A stretch of 64,000 bases of DNA from Aromatoleum bremense (lineage in GTDB: Bacteria > Pseudomonadota > Gammaproteobacteria > Burkholderiales > Rhodocyclaceae), in NCBI RefSeq assembly GCF_017894365.1, contig NZ_CP059467.1, forward strand, positions 434,001 to 498,000, given 5' to 3'. The notes beneath the pieces are model-generated. The model searched no databases. It had not been told where the DNA came from and was given only the letters and a program-made list of their open reading frames with translations. Shown one piece after another: positions 45,556 through 55,080 of this stretch. A program made the translations under genes and the position numbers. The stretch's first letter is position 1, and the number at the start of each line of letters is the position of its first letter.

Positions 45556-47328
45556 TCAGCGGACATGGGTCTGCAGCCACCATTCGAGCAGCCCGAGCTG
45601 CCAAAGTTTGGAGCCGCGCAGCGGGGTGATGTGCGCGCCCGGATCGGCGAGAAGCATGTCGGCATACTCCCGGCGGAACAGGCCGCGCTCCCGCGCCGCA
45701 CGGTTCGTCAGTGCGTCGCGCACCCGCTCGAGCACTGGGCCTTGCAGGTATTTCAGCCCCGGCACCGGAAAATACCCTTTCGGCCGGTCGATGACCGCGG
45801 AAGGGATGACTTGGCGCGCCGCCTCCTTGAGCACGCCCTTGCCGCCGTGCGCGAGCTTGTGCCGTGCAGGAATGCGCGCCGCCAGCTCGACGAGTTCATG
45901 GTCGAGGAAAGGCACGCGGGCCTCCAGGCCGAACGCCATCGTCATGTTATCGACGCGTTTTACCGGATCGTCGACGAGCATCACAGTGGTATCGATACGC
46001 AGCGCCTTGTCGACCGGGTCAATCGCACCGGGCAGGTCAAAGTGGGCGGCGACGAACGCACCGCTGCAATCGTCAGCACGATGCGCCGAGGCAACCGTGC
46101 GGCAATACTCGTCGTAGCCGCGGTCACGAAATGCCGCGAGGTAATTGGCGACCGGATCGACGCTGCCGGCGAGCTTCGGGTACCAGTGGTAGCCGCCCAA
46201 TACCTCGTCCGCCCCCTGCCCGCTCTGCACGACCTTCGAATGGCGCGACACCGCCTCCGACAGCAGGAAGAAGCCGATGCAGTCATGACTCACCATCGGT
46301 TCGCTCATCGCCGCGACCGCCTCCGGCAGCCGCGCGAGGAGCTCCGCCTCGGACACGAAGATGCGTTCGTGGATCGTGCCGAAACGCCCGGCGACGATGT
46401 CGGCATATTCGAACTCGTTGCCCTTTTCCCCGCCGACGTCCTCGAAGCCAACGTTGTAGGTCCGCAGGCTCTGCACACCGGCCTCTGCCATCAGCCCGAC
46501 GATCAGGCTCGAATCGACGCCGCCCGACAGCAGCGCGCCGACCGGTACGTCCGCAACCAGGCGCCGACCGACCGCACTGCGCAAGCCATCAAGCAGAATT
46601 TCCGTCCATTCCTCGAAGCTGCGCCTCGCGTCGCCCGGGTCGTGCGAGTAGGCCAGCGACCAGTAGCTGTGTTCGCTGCGGCGCCCGTCCGCGTCGACCG
46701 TCATCAGCGTCGCGGGCGGCAGCTTGCGCACGCCGGCGAGAATCGTGTGCGGCGCCGGCACGACCGCATGGAACGAGAGGTAGTGGTTCAACGCCACCGC
46801 GTCGACCGTGGTGTCGACGCCGCCGGCGGCAATGAGCGCCGGCAGGCTCGACGCGAAGCGCAGCAGGCCGGGCTGTGCGCTGTAGTAGAGCGGCTTGATG
46901 CCGAGCCGGTCGCGACCGAGCACGACACGGCCGCTGTCGCGCTCCCAGACCGCGAACGCGAACATGCCGTTGAGCCGCTGCACGAAATCCTGCCCCCACG
47001 CGTGGTAGGCCTTCAGCAGGACTTCCGTGTCGCCGGTCGAGTAGAACCGGTAGCCGAGGGTCTCGAGCTCGCGGCGCAGCGTGACGTGATTATAGATCGC
47101 CCCATTGAAGACGATCCCCAGGCCGAGGGCCGGGTCGAACATCGGCTGCTGCGCCGATTCAGACAGGTCGATGATCTTCAGCCGGCGGTGGCCGAAGCCG
47201 ACCGCGCCCTGCACGAACACGCCGCCGCTGTCAGGACCGCGCACGCGCTGCCGCGCATTCATGCGGTCCAGCGCCGCCACATCGGGCGACTGCCCATCGA
47301 ATCTGACTTCACCTGCAATACCGCACAT
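45556..47328 (-). CDS. asnO: N-acetylglutaminylglutamine amidotransferase (asparagine-synthase family), 590 aa
   Basis: Class II glutamine amidotransferase joined to an asparagine-synthetase domain. The start at 47328 gives MCGIAGEVRFDGQ, placing the nucleophilic Cys at position 2; further motifs are RRLKIIDLSESAQQPM, GIVFNGAIYNHVTLRRELE, the ATP-binding LLSGGVDSSLIVGLM and GFEDVGGEKGNEFEYA. It amidates the dipeptide to NAGGN. First gene of the osmolyte operon, with a promoter near 47572. Confidence 0.93.
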   Translation of the reverse strand: MCGIAGEVRFDGQSPDVAALDRMNARQRVRGPDSGGVFVQGAVGFGHRRLKIIDLSESAQQPMFDPALGLGIVFNGAIYNHVTLRRELETLGYRFYSTGDTEVLLKAYHAWGQDFVQRLNGMFAFAVWERDSGRVVLGRDRLGIKPLYYSAQPGLLRFASSLPALIAAGGVDTTVDAVALNHYLSFHAVVPAPHTILAGVRKLPPATLMTVDADGRRSEHSYWSLAYSHDPGDARRSFEEWTEILLDGLRSAVGRRLVADVPVGALLSGGVDSSLIVGLMAEAGVQSLRTYNVGFEDVGGEKGNEFEYADIVAGRFGTIHERIFVSEAELLARLPEAVAAMSEPMVSHDCIGFFLLSEAVSRHSKVVQSGQGADEVLGGYHWYPKLAGSVDPVANYLAAFRDRGYDEYCRTVASAHRADDCSGAFVAAHFDLPGAIDPVDKALRIDTTVMLVDDPVKRVDNMTMAFGLEARVPFLDHELVELAARIPARHKLAHGGKGVLKEAARQVIPSAVIDRPKGYFPVPGLKYLQGPVLERVRDALTNRAARERGLFRREYADMLLADPGAHITPLRGSKLWQLGLLEWWLQTHVR

Positions 47329-47846
47329 GTCTTGTCCCTCCTTCGTCCGCGTGGATCGGCTCTCACCGTCCGGGTGCCTGGAGGCGCCCCTCGACGGCAC
47401 GGCAGCGGATCACGCGGTCCATTCAGTCCGGGGCTTCGCCACCCGCGACCGAAACCTCGTATCGGGAAGCAAGGATCGGGATCTCCGGCAGCCCTGGAGG
47501 TTGAGTGTGACGAAGCGCCGGGTCGGGCGTTTCCCGCTCCAGCGCCGCTCTCCGGCACGGAAGTGGAGGCCATTATAGCAAATTGCTTTTGCGCAAATAT
47601 TTATGCGGAAATGATCGCGTGCGTGGCTTGCAGATTTTCGCGCCGCGGCGCGCTGCTGGCGCCTTGCCGCGGGACGGACGTCAGGACGATGTCCTGCGTG
47701 TCGCCAGGAGGCTGACGACGACGCTCGATCCGATGAAGGAGTCCGTCGTGACGGCGAAGATGGCCGGAATGGAGTCAACCGCGAACACCAGGTCGGACGC
47801 TCTCCCTGCCCTAGCGCCGCACATTACCCCGCGCCTCACCGGTGCT
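47329..47846. other. Intergenic region upstream of asnO
   Basis: 518 bp without a convincing gene. It holds the -10 element at 47572-47577 and an AT-rich patch just upstream of it (47580-47615) that stands out in this GC-rich DNA. Nothing recognisable lies between 47620 and 47846. Confidence 0.4.
47572..47577 (-). promoter_or_regulatory. Probable -10 of the NAGGN operon
   Basis: A perfect TATAAT on the minus strand, preceded by an AT-rich upstream patch with no strong -35. Transcription would start about 240 bp before asnO. Confidence 0.45.
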
Positions 47847-48263
47847 TCACTGGTTCTTCTCGCAGTTGATCATCCACGGTACGCCGAAGCGATCGACGCA
47901 CATGCCGAAGCGCGCCGCCCAGAACGTCTGTGCCAGCGGCATCTGCACCGTGCCGCCTTCGGCCAGCGCCCTGAAGATGCGTTCGGCCTCGGCGATGGAG
48001 TCGACGTTCAGCGACACCGCGCAGCCGTGGATGCCTTCGTACGGGTGCTCGGGAGTCGTGTCCGAACCCATCAGCACCTGGTCGCCGATCGCCAGGCGTG
48101 CATGCATGATCCGCTCACGCTGCTCCGGCGTCAGCACCTCGTCGCACTGGGGCGCTTCACCGAAGCGGGCCAACGCCGTCACGGTGCCGCCAAGACAATC
48201 GGCATAGAAGTGGAAAGCGGCCTCGCACTGGCCATCGAACGTCAGATAGGGGTTGAGTAGCAT
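47847..48263 (-). CDS. VOC-family (PhnB/glyoxalase-like) protein, 138 aa
   Basis: Begins LLNPYLTFDGQCEAAFHFY, with the PhnB-like patterns HARLAIGDQVLMGSD and MPLAQTFWAARFGMCVDRFG. Similar proteins are metal-binding dimers of the vicinal oxygen chelate fold with unknown substrate. The start at 48263 has AAAGGAG six bases upstream; an earlier ATG (48281) lies before that site. No operon partners. Confidence 0.85.
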   Translation of the reverse strand: MLLNPYLTFDGQCEAAFHFYADCLGGTVTALARFGEAPQCDEVLTPEQRERIMHARLAIGDQVLMGSDTTPEHPYEGIHGCAVSLNVDSIAEAERIFRALAEGGTVQMPLAQTFWAARFGMCVDRFGVPWMINCEKNQ

Positions 48264-48425
48264 CGCGTGCTCCTTTGGCAAGTCGGAGTTTGACTGTCGG
48301 GTGCGGACTCGGCGCCGGAGACCTCCGCCGCCTGGTTTTCATCGTAGTACAACACTGGAGCCCCGCATTCGACCGCACCGGCCGGTCCGGCGTGGAACGG
48401 GCGTGCGCGATCCATCAAACCAAGC

Positions 48426-48463
48426 AGAACGCCCCTGCCCGGTCTCCCGGGCAGGGGCGTTCT
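48426..48463 (-). terminator. Long hairpin terminator downstream of acnB
   Basis: A 17-bp perfect stem with loop tctc lies 47 bp past the acnB stop (arms 48426-48442 and 48447-48463). It may serve acnB on the minus strand. Confidence 0.6.
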
Positions 48464-48509
48464 GGTGAAGCGACCGGTCAGGCGAACCCGATCGGCCCGC
48501 CTTCCTCCA

Positions 48510-51107
48510 TCAGACCGTGACGGTGTCGGCCACGCTCTTGAACTCGGCGATCTGATCGAAGTTCATGTAGCGGTAGACGTCCTTCGCCTTGGCGTTGACC
48601 ACTGCCACCTGCGACATGTACTCCGCGACCGTCGGGATCTTGCCCATCAGGGCGCACACCGCCGCGAGCTCGGCCGAGCCGAGATAGACACGCGTGTCGA
48701 TGCCCAGGCGGTTCGGGAAGTTGCGCGTCGAGGTCGACATCGCGGTCGAGCCCTTGCGCACCTGCGCCTGGTTGCCCATGCACAGCGAGCAGCCCGGCAT
48801 TTCCATACGGGCGCCGGACTTGCCGAGCACCGAGTAGTAGCCTTCCTCGTTGAGCACCATCGCGTCCATCTTCGTCGGCGGGGCGATCCACAGGCGCGTC
48901 GGGATGTCGGACTTGCCGTCGAGCACCTTGCCGGCGGCGCGGAAGTGGCCGATGTTGGTCATGCACGAGCCGATGAAGACTTCGTCGATCTTGTCGCCGG
49001 CGACTTCGGACAGCAGCTTGACATCATCCGGGTCGTTCGGGCAGGCGACGATCGGCTCCTTGATGTCGGCGAGATCGATCTCGATCACCGCCGCGTAGTC
49101 GGCGTCGGCGTCGCCGTTCAGCAGCTGCGGGTCGGCAATCCAGCTTTCCATCGCCTTGATGCGGCGGCCGAGCGTGCGCTTGTCCTCGTAGCCGTTGGCG
49201 ATCATCCACTTCATCAACGTGATGTTCGAGCGCATGTACTCGATGATCGGCGCCTTGTCGAGGTGCACCGTGCAACCGGCGGCGGAACGCTCGGCCGAGG
49301 CATCCGACAGCTCGAAAGCTTGTTCGACCTTGAGGTCCGGCAGGCCTTCGATCTCGAGGATGCGGCCGGAGAAGACGTTCTTCTTGCCTTTCTTCTCGAC
49401 GGTCAAGAGGCCCTCGCGAATCGCGTACAGCGGGATCGCGTTGACGAGATCACGCAGCGTGACGCCCGGCTGCATCGTGCCCTTGAAGCGCACCAGCACC
49501 GATTCGGGCATGTCGAGCGGCATCACGCCGGTCGCCGCGGCGAAGGCGACCAAGCCCGAGCCGGCCGGGAAGGAGATGCCGATCGGGAAGCGCGTGTGGC
49601 TGTCGCCGCCGGTGCCGACGGTGTCGGGCAGCAGCAGGCGGTTCAGCCAGGAGTGGATCACGCCGTCGCCCGGGCGCAGGGCCACGCCGCCGCGGGTGCT
49701 GATGAAAGACGGCAGCTCGCGGTGCATCTTGACGTCGACCAGCTTCGGGTAGGCCGCGGTGTGGCAGAAGGACTGCATCACCAGATCAGCGGAGAAGCCG
49801 AGGCAGGCCAGATCCTTCAGCTCGTCGCGGGTCATCGGGCCGGTGGTGTCCTGCGAGCCGACGGTGGTCATCTTCGGTTCGCAGTAGGTGCCCGGGCGCA
49901 CGCCCTGGCCTTCCGGGAAACCGCAGGCGCGGCCGACCATCTTCTGCGCCAGCGAGAAGCCCTTGCCGGAATCGGCCGGAGCCTGCGGCAGGCGGAACAG
50001 GGTGCTCACCGGCAGGCCCAGCGCTTCACGCGCCTTGGCGGTGAGACCGCGCCCGATGATCAGCGGAATGCGGCCGCCGGCGCGCACTTCGTCGAGGATC
50101 ACGAGAGTCTTGAGCTGCGATTCGGACACCACGGCGCCGTTCTTGAGCGCGGTGACCTTGCCGCTGGCGGCGTCGACCTGGAGCTCGATCTCGTCGCCCA
50201 TGTCGAGCTGGCCGCAGTCGAGCTCGATCGGCAGCGCGCCGGCGTCTTCCATGGTGTTGAAGAAGATCGGAGCGATCTTGGAGCCCAGGCACACGCCGCC
50301 GAAACGCTTGTTCGGCACGAACGGGATGTCTTCGCCGGTGAACCACAGCACCGAGTTGGTGGCCGACTTGCGCGACGAACCGGTACCGACCACGTCGCCG
50401 ACGTAGGCGACGAGGTTGCCCTTGGCGCGCAGCTCTTCGAGGAACTTCACCGGGCCGCGCACGCCGGATTCTTCCGGCGTGATGCCCGGACGCGGGTTCT
50501 TCAGCATCGCCAGCGCGTGCAGCGGGATATCGGGCCGCGACCAGGCGTCCGGCGCGGGCGACAGGTCGTCGGTGTTGGTTTCGCCGGTGACCTTGAACAC
50601 GGTGAGCTTCTGCGACGCGGGGACTTCCGGACGGCTGGTGAACCACTCGGCGTCGGCCCACGACTGCAGCACCGCTTTCGCGTTCGCGTTGCCCTTGTCG
50701 GCGAGTTCCTTGACGTCGTGGAAGTAGTCGAACATCAGCAGGGTCTTCTTCAGCCCTTCGGCCGCGACCGCGCCGACTTCGGCATCGCCGAGCAAGTCGA
50801 TCATCGGCTTGATGTTGAAGCCGCCGAGCATGGTGCCGAGCAGTTCGGTCGCCTTCGTGCGGGACACCAGTGCACAGGTCTCCTCACCCTTCGTGACTTT
50901 GGCGAGGAACTCCGCCTTGACCTTCGCGGCATCGTCGACGCCCGCCGGCACGCGGTAGGTCAGGAGTTCGACGAGGAACTCTTCCTCGCCCTTCGGGGGA
51001 TTCTTCAGCAACGCGACCAGTTCCTCGGTCTGCTGCTTCGACAGCGGCAGCGGCGGGATTCCGAGGGCGGCACGTTCGGCGACATGGGCACGGTAGGCTT
51101 CAAGCAC
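48510..51107 (-). CDS. acnB: Aconitate hydratase B (bifunctional), 865 aa
   Basis: AcnB interconverts citrate and isocitrate and usually also hydrates 2-methylaconitate; it is a [4Fe-4S] enzyme of the TCA cycle. It has the AcnB order: N-terminal HEAT-like domain ([16 protein letters not shown]...), swivel domain, then the iron-sulfur region ([51 protein letters not shown]). The start is GTG at 51107, giving (M)LEAYRAH like other AcnB, with GGAAGGAA six bases upstream; the frame upstream is not homologous. Convergent to the VOC gene side, divergent from acnA. Confidence 0.95.
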   Translation of the reverse strand: MLEAYRAHVAERAALGIPPLPLSKQQTEELVALLKNPPKGEEEFLVELLTYRVPAGVDDAAKVKAEFLAKVTKGEETCALVSRTKATELLGTMLGGFNIKPMIDLLGDAEVGAVAAEGLKKTLLMFDYFHDVKELADKGNANAKAVLQSWADAEWFTSRPEVPASQKLTVFKVTGETNTDDLSPAPDAWSRPDIPLHALAMLKNPRPGITPEESGVRGPVKFLEELRAKGNLVAYVGDVVGTGSSRKSATNSVLWFTGEDIPFVPNKRFGGVCLGSKIAPIFFNTMEDAGALPIELDCGQLDMGDEIELQVDAASGKVTALKNGAVVSESQLKTLVILDEVRAGGRIPLIIGRGLTAKAREALGLPVSTLFRLPQAPADSGKGFSLAQKMVGRACGFPEGQGVRPGTYCEPKMTTVGSQDTTGPMTRDELKDLACLGFSADLVMQSFCHTAAYPKLVDVKMHRELPSFISTRGGVALRPGDGVIHSWLNRLLLPDTVGTGGDSHTRFPIGISFPAGSGLVAFAAATGVMPLDMPESVLVRFKGTMQPGVTLRDLVNAIPLYAIREGLLTVEKKGKKNVFSGRILEIEGLPDLKVEQAFELSDASAERSAAGCTVHLDKAPIIEYMRSNITLMKWMIANGYEDKRTLGRRIKAMESWIADPQLLNGDADADYAAVIEIDLADIKEPIVACPNDPDDVKLLSEVAGDKIDEVFIGSCMTNIGHFRAAGKVLDGKSDIPTRLWIAPPTKMDAMVLNEEGYYSVLGKSGARMEMPGCSLCMGNQAQVRKGSTAMSTSTRNFPNRLGIDTRVYLGSAELAAVCALMGKIPTVAEYMSQVAVVNAKAKDVYRYMNFDQIAEFKSVADTVTV

Positions 51108-51181
51108 GGGCGATTCCTTCCAATATCGTGGCGGTGGCAGGGCGTCCGGGTGCGTACCCGAACGGAACTCTGTGATTATAT

Positions 51182-51195
51182 GTCTTTTATAAGAC
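51182..51195. promoter_or_regulatory. Palindrome between acnB and acnA
   Basis: GTCTT-TTAT-AAGAC, an inverted repeat of a type seen in GntR-family operators, sits in the AT-rich part of the acnB/acnA divergent region, about 75 bp upstream of acnB. A -10-like TATAAT occurs beside it on the minus strand. Operator function is inferred. Confidence 0.4.
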
Positions 51196-51443
51196 CTGGG
51201 GTGCAATGCAGCATTCGGGTCATCCCGTTGCCGCGCCGGGATTCTACTCTTCCCGCTCAGGTTGCGGGCCGGGTGGCGTCACTCTCATCGCGCCGTCATT
51301 GCTTTGCGCGAGGCTTTCAACTAAACAGGGCAAAGGAGTACGACGGGAACGGGCGCCGCCAGCAAGGGTTCCAATAACAGATATGCACCCGGCGGCGTCA
51401 CCTCGCGCCCTTCGACGAAGCCCCATTCATCGGGAGACGGACC

Positions 51444-54161
51444 ATGCTCCACACTCTGTTCGACACGCTGAAAACCTTTTCCACGCCCAGCGGGCGCAGC
51501 GGCCGCTATTACTCGTTGCCGGCACTCGAAACCGCCGGCATCGCGACGATCTCGCGCCTGCCGGTGTCGATCCGCATCGTGCTGGAAGCCGTGCTGCGCC
51601 ATTGCGACGGCAGGAAAGTCACCGAAGACCACGTGCGCCAGCTCGCCAGTTGGACAGCGAACGCGCCGCGCACCGCCGAGATTCCGTTCGTCGTCGCCCG
51701 CGTCGTGCTGCAGGACTTTACCGGCGTGCCGCTGCTGTGCGATCTCGCCGCAATGCGCAACGTCGCGGCCGACATGGGCCGCGACCCGAAGCTGATCGAA
51801 CCGCTCGTGCCGGTGGATCTGGTCGTCGACCATTCCGTGCAAGTCGACCACTACGGGTCGCCGCTCGCGCTGCGACAGAACATGGAACTCGAATTCCAGC
51901 GCAACCGCGAGCGTTACCAGTTCATGAAATGGGGGATGCAGGCATTCGACACGTTCCGCGTCGTGCCGCCGGGCATCGGCATCGTCCACCAGGTCAATCT
52001 CGAATATCTGTTCCGCGGCGTGCGCGGGCACGACACCGGGGATGGCATGCTGTATTACCCGGACACGCTGGTCGGCACCGACTCGCATACGACGATGATC
52101 AACGGCGTCGGCGTCGTCGGCTGGGGTGTCGGCGGGATCGAAGCCGAAGCCGGCATGCTGGGCCAGCCGGTCTACCTGCTGACGCCGGACGTCGTCGGCG
52201 TCGAACTGAAGGGGCGACTGAACGAAGGCGTCACGGCGACCGACCTCGTGCTGACCGTCACCGAACTGCTGCGCCGGCACAAGGTCGTCGGCAAGTTCGT
52301 CGAGTTCTTCGGCGAAGGCACCGCCAGCCTGACCGTCACCGACCGGGCGACGATCGCCAACATGGCTCCCGAATATGGCGCGACGATGGGCTTCTTCCCG
52401 GTCGATGACAAGACGGTCGCGTACATGCGCGGCACTGGCCGCAGCGACGTCGAGTGCGAACTGTTCGAAGCCTATTTCCGGGCGCAGCAGCTGTTCGGCG
52501 TGCCGCAGGCGGGCGAGATCGACTACTCGGAGACGGTGACGCTCGATCTGGCGTCGATCGTCCCGTCGCTCGCCGGGCCGAAGCGGCCGCAGGACCGCAT
52601 TCCGCTGTCCGACATGGAAGAGATGTTCGACCGGCTGTTCTCCCGGCCGGCGAGCGAAAACGGCTTCGGCCAGCCGGAAGCTGCACTCGGCACGCGTTTT
52701 CCGACGAAGCTGCCGGGCGTCGACCTCGGCCATGGCGACATCCTCATCGCCGCGATCACGTCCTGCACGAACACCAGCAACCCGGCGGTGCTGATCGCCG
52801 CCGGCCTGCTGGCGAAGAAAGCGGTGGCGAAAGGGCTGCGCGTGAAACCCCACGTCAAGACGTCGCTCGCACCCGGCTCGCGCGTCGTCACCGACTACCT
52901 GCAGAAAGCCGGGTTGCTCGAACCGCTCGCCGAGCTCGGCTTTGCGCTGGCCGGCTACGGGTGCACGACCTGCATCGGAAACTCGGGCGATCTCGCGCCG
53001 GAGCTCAACGAGGCGATCGGCGAGCATAACGTCATCGCCGCCGCAGTGCTGTCGGGCAACCGCAATTTCGAAGCGCGCATTCATCCGAACATCCGCGCCA
53101 ACTTTCTCGCGTCGCCGCCGCTCGTGGTCGCGTTCGCGATCGCGGGGCGGGCCAACGTCGATCTCACCGAGAACCCGCTGGGCACCGGAGCGGACGGCCA
53201 CCATGTGTACCTGAAGGACATCTGGCCGACGTCCGACGAGATCGCCGCAGTGATGCCTTATGCGATGGATCCGGCGACTTTCAAGCGCCTGTATTCCGAC
53301 TTCACGAAAGACCACGACCTGTGGAACGAGATCTCGGCGCCGGCGGGACAGGTGTACGCGTGGCCGGAGTCGACCTACATCGCGCGTCCGCCGTTCTTCG
53401 AAGGTTTCTCGCCGCAACCCGGCGCCGTCGCCGACATCAAGGGCGCGCGCGTGCTGCTGATGCTCGGCGACTCGGTCACGACCGACCACATCTCGCCGGC
53501 CGGTTCGTTCAGGGAGACAACTCCGGCAGGGCAGTGGCTGATCGCCAAGGGCGTCGCGAAGCAGGATTTCAACTCCTACGGCTCGCGGCGAGGCAATCAC
53601 GACGTGATGGTGCGCGGCACTTTTGCCAACGTGCGGATCAGGAACATGATGCTGCCGCCGAAACAGGACGGCTCGCGCGTCGAAGGGGGCTACACGCTTC
53701 TCGACGACCGGCAGACGACGGTGTTCGACGCCGCGATGGCATATATGGCGACCGGCACGCCGACGGTGATCTTTGCCGGCGAGGAGTACGGCACCGGTTC
53801 GAGCCGCGACTGGGCCGCGAAAGGCACGCAGCTGCTCGGCGTCAGGGCCGTTATCGCCAGAAGTTTCGAGCGCATCCATCGCTCGAATCTCGTCGGCATG
53901 GGCGTGCTGCCGCTGCAGTTCAAGGGCCAGGACTCGTGGGAGAGTCTCGGTTTCGTCGGCGACGAGACGTTCGACGTCCTCGGCATCGATGCGACGCTCA
54001 AACCCCAGCAGGATCTGTCGCTGGTCGTGCACCGGCGCAATGGCGAGAGGATCGAGGTGTCGGTGTTGTGCCGCATCGACACGCCGGTCGAGGTCGATTA
54101 CTACCGTCATGGCGGCATCCTGCCGTATGTGCTGCGGGAGATTCTCGGGCGCGTGCAATAG
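51444..54161 (+). CDS. acnA: Aconitate hydratase A, 905 aa
   Basis: Monomeric aconitase of the AcnA/IRP type: [51 protein letters not shown], cluster cysteines in [17 protein letters not shown] and [12 protein letters not shown], and the end [23 protein letters not shown] block as [19 protein letters not shown]. Length and motifs are complete. ATG at 51444 follows GGGAGACGG. Having acnA divergent to acnB in one place is unusual enough to suggest shared control. Confidence 0.95.
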   Translation: MLHTLFDTLKTFSTPSGRSGRYYSLPALETAGIATISRLPVSIRIVLEAVLRHCDGRKVTEDHVRQLASWTANAPRTAEIPFVVARVVLQDFTGVPLLCDLAAMRNVAADMGRDPKLIEPLVPVDLVVDHSVQVDHYGSPLALRQNMELEFQRNRERYQFMKWGMQAFDTFRVVPPGIGIVHQVNLEYLFRGVRGHDTGDGMLYYPDTLVGTDSHTTMINGVGVVGWGVGGIEAEAGMLGQPVYLLTPDVVGVELKGRLNEGVTATDLVLTVTELLRRHKVVGKFVEFFGEGTASLTVTDRATIANMAPEYGATMGFFPVDDKTVAYMRGTGRSDVECELFEAYFRAQQLFGVPQAGEIDYSETVTLDLASIVPSLAGPKRPQDRIPLSDMEEMFDRLFSRPASENGFGQPEAALGTRFPTKLPGVDLGHGDILIAAITSCTNTSNPAVLIAAGLLAKKAVAKGLRVKPHVKTSLAPGSRVVTDYLQKAGLLEPLAELGFALAGYGCTTCIGNSGDLAPELNEAIGEHNVIAAAVLSGNRNFEARIHPNIRANFLASPPLVVAFAIAGRANVDLTENPLGTGADGHHVYLKDIWPTSDEIAAVMPYAMDPATFKRLYSDFTKDHDLWNEISAPAGQVYAWPESTYIARPPFFEGFSPQPGAVADIKGARVLLMLGDSVTTDHISPAGSFRETTPAGQWLIAKGVAKQDFNSYGSRRGNHDVMVRGTFANVRIRNMMLPPKQDGSRVEGGYTLLDDRQTTVFDAAMAYMATGTPTVIFAGEEYGTGSSRDWAAKGTQLLGVRAVIARSFERIHRSNLVGMGVLPLQFKGQDSWESLGFVGDETFDVLGIDATLKPQQDLSLVVHRRNGERIEVSVLCRIDTPVEVDYYRHGGILPYVLREILGRVQ

Positions 54162-54175
54162 AATTGAATGCGCCG

Positions 54176-54571
54176 ATGCGACGAACCGCCGCCCCACCCT
54201 GCCCCTGCCAGTCGGGCAAGTCGTTCGACGACTGCTGCGCTGCGCTCATCGCCGGGGAGCTTCTGCCCGACACCGCGGAGGCGCTGATGCGCAGCCGCTA
54301 TACCGCGTACACACTGGGCGACGAGTCGTATCTCCTCGCGAGCTGGCATCCGTCGACCCGCCCGGCAGCGATCGATTTCACGACCGACCCGGCGCCCAAA
54401 TGGATCGGGCTGCAGATCCGCCAACACGTCCAGACCGGTGCGGATGCCGCGGTCGTCGAGTTCGTCGCGCGATATCGCGTCGGCGGCCGCGCCCATCGCC
54501 TGCACGAGACGAGCCGCTTCGTGCGCACGCAGGGTCGCTGGCAGTATGTGGAGGGCGATATTCACGAGTGA
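54176..54571 (+). CDS. UPF0225 (YchJ-like) SEC-C motif protein, 131 aa
   Basis: N-terminal zinc motif PCPCQSGKSFDDCC, then DTAEALMRSRYTAYTLGDE, YLLASWHP and the NTF2-like region VEFVARYRVGGRAHRLHETS. Typical UPF0225/YchJ family. Function unknown; the SEC-C motif binds zinc. It starts 15 bp after acnA and is probably co-transcribed. Confidence 0.9.
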   Translation: MRRTAAPPCPCQSGKSFDDCCAALIAGELLPDTAEALMRSRYTAYTLGDESYLLASWHPSTRPAAIDFTTDPAPKWIGLQIRQHVQTGADAAVVEFVARYRVGGRAHRLHETSRFVRTQGRWQYVEGDIHE

Positions 54572-54680
54572 AGCAGTCGTGCGTCACCCCCGACCCCTAT
54601 AATTGCCCGGGGAATATCCCGCCCGACTGAATCCCGATGACAACCGACGAGCCGCAGAGCGATCCGGCAACGAGAAAAAC

Positions 54681-55064
54681 ATGAACCTCGAAAAAGTCAT
54701 CTTCGGCTTCTTCATCGTGCTCGCCGCCACACTCAACTTTGGCTTCTTCGTCGGCGACATCGACGACCCTTCGCACCACGACATCTACGAGCTTTTCGCC
54801 GCGATCGTCGTGAGCCTGATCGCGACCGTCCTCAAGTTCGGCGACCGCACCCAGATCGGCGCGGTCCATCTGGCGACGAGCCTGGTGGCAGACCTGCAGC
54901 TCATCGCCGCCGCGATGGTATGGGGCTATGCCGCGCATGTCTCCGCCGGTGGGGTGACACCCGAGATGGTCGCCCGGGTGGTTTCACTGTCGGGCGGAGC
55001 GCTGTTCGCGAACGTCGTGTCGGTGGCCATCCTGATCGCCGAAACGATCATGCAGCGCCGCTAG
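54681..55064 (+). CDS. DUF6394-type integral membrane protein, 127 aa
   Basis: Four hydrophobic segments (around VIFGFFIVLAATLNFGFF, IYELFAAIVVSLIATVLKFG, LVADLQLIAAAMVWGY and GGALFANVVSVAILIAE). No catalytic motif. It sits 16 bp before a potassium channel gene on the same strand, and family members are often next to such channels, as I recall. The start is placed at 54681 (MNLEKVIF); the earlier frame is not membrane-like. Confidence 0.75.
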   Translation: MNLEKVIFGFFIVLAATLNFGFFVGDIDDPSHHDIYELFAAIVVSLIATVLKFGDRTQIGAVHLATSLVADLQLIAAAMVWGYAAHVSAGGVTPEMVARVVSLSGGALFANVVSVAILIAETIMQRR

Positions 55065-55080
55065 GCGGCCAGGCGCACCG

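Noticed and set aside
43780..47715. A 1311-codon open frame opposite the NAGGN genes
   Set aside because: Composition is Arg/His/Ala/Asp-rich with no domain, typical of the antisense of high-GC genes; the minus-strand trio has clear motifs.
47847..48263. VOC protein as an antibiotic-resistance (fosfomycin/bleomycin) gene
   Set aside because: The sequence follows the PhnB-like group rather than a resistance subfamily and has no resistance context.
48465..51377. A 970-codon plus-strand open frame over acnB
   Set aside because: Antisense shadow of acnB, which has full aconitase motifs.
51321..54197. A 958-codon minus-strand open frame over acnA
   Set aside because: Antisense shadow of acnA.
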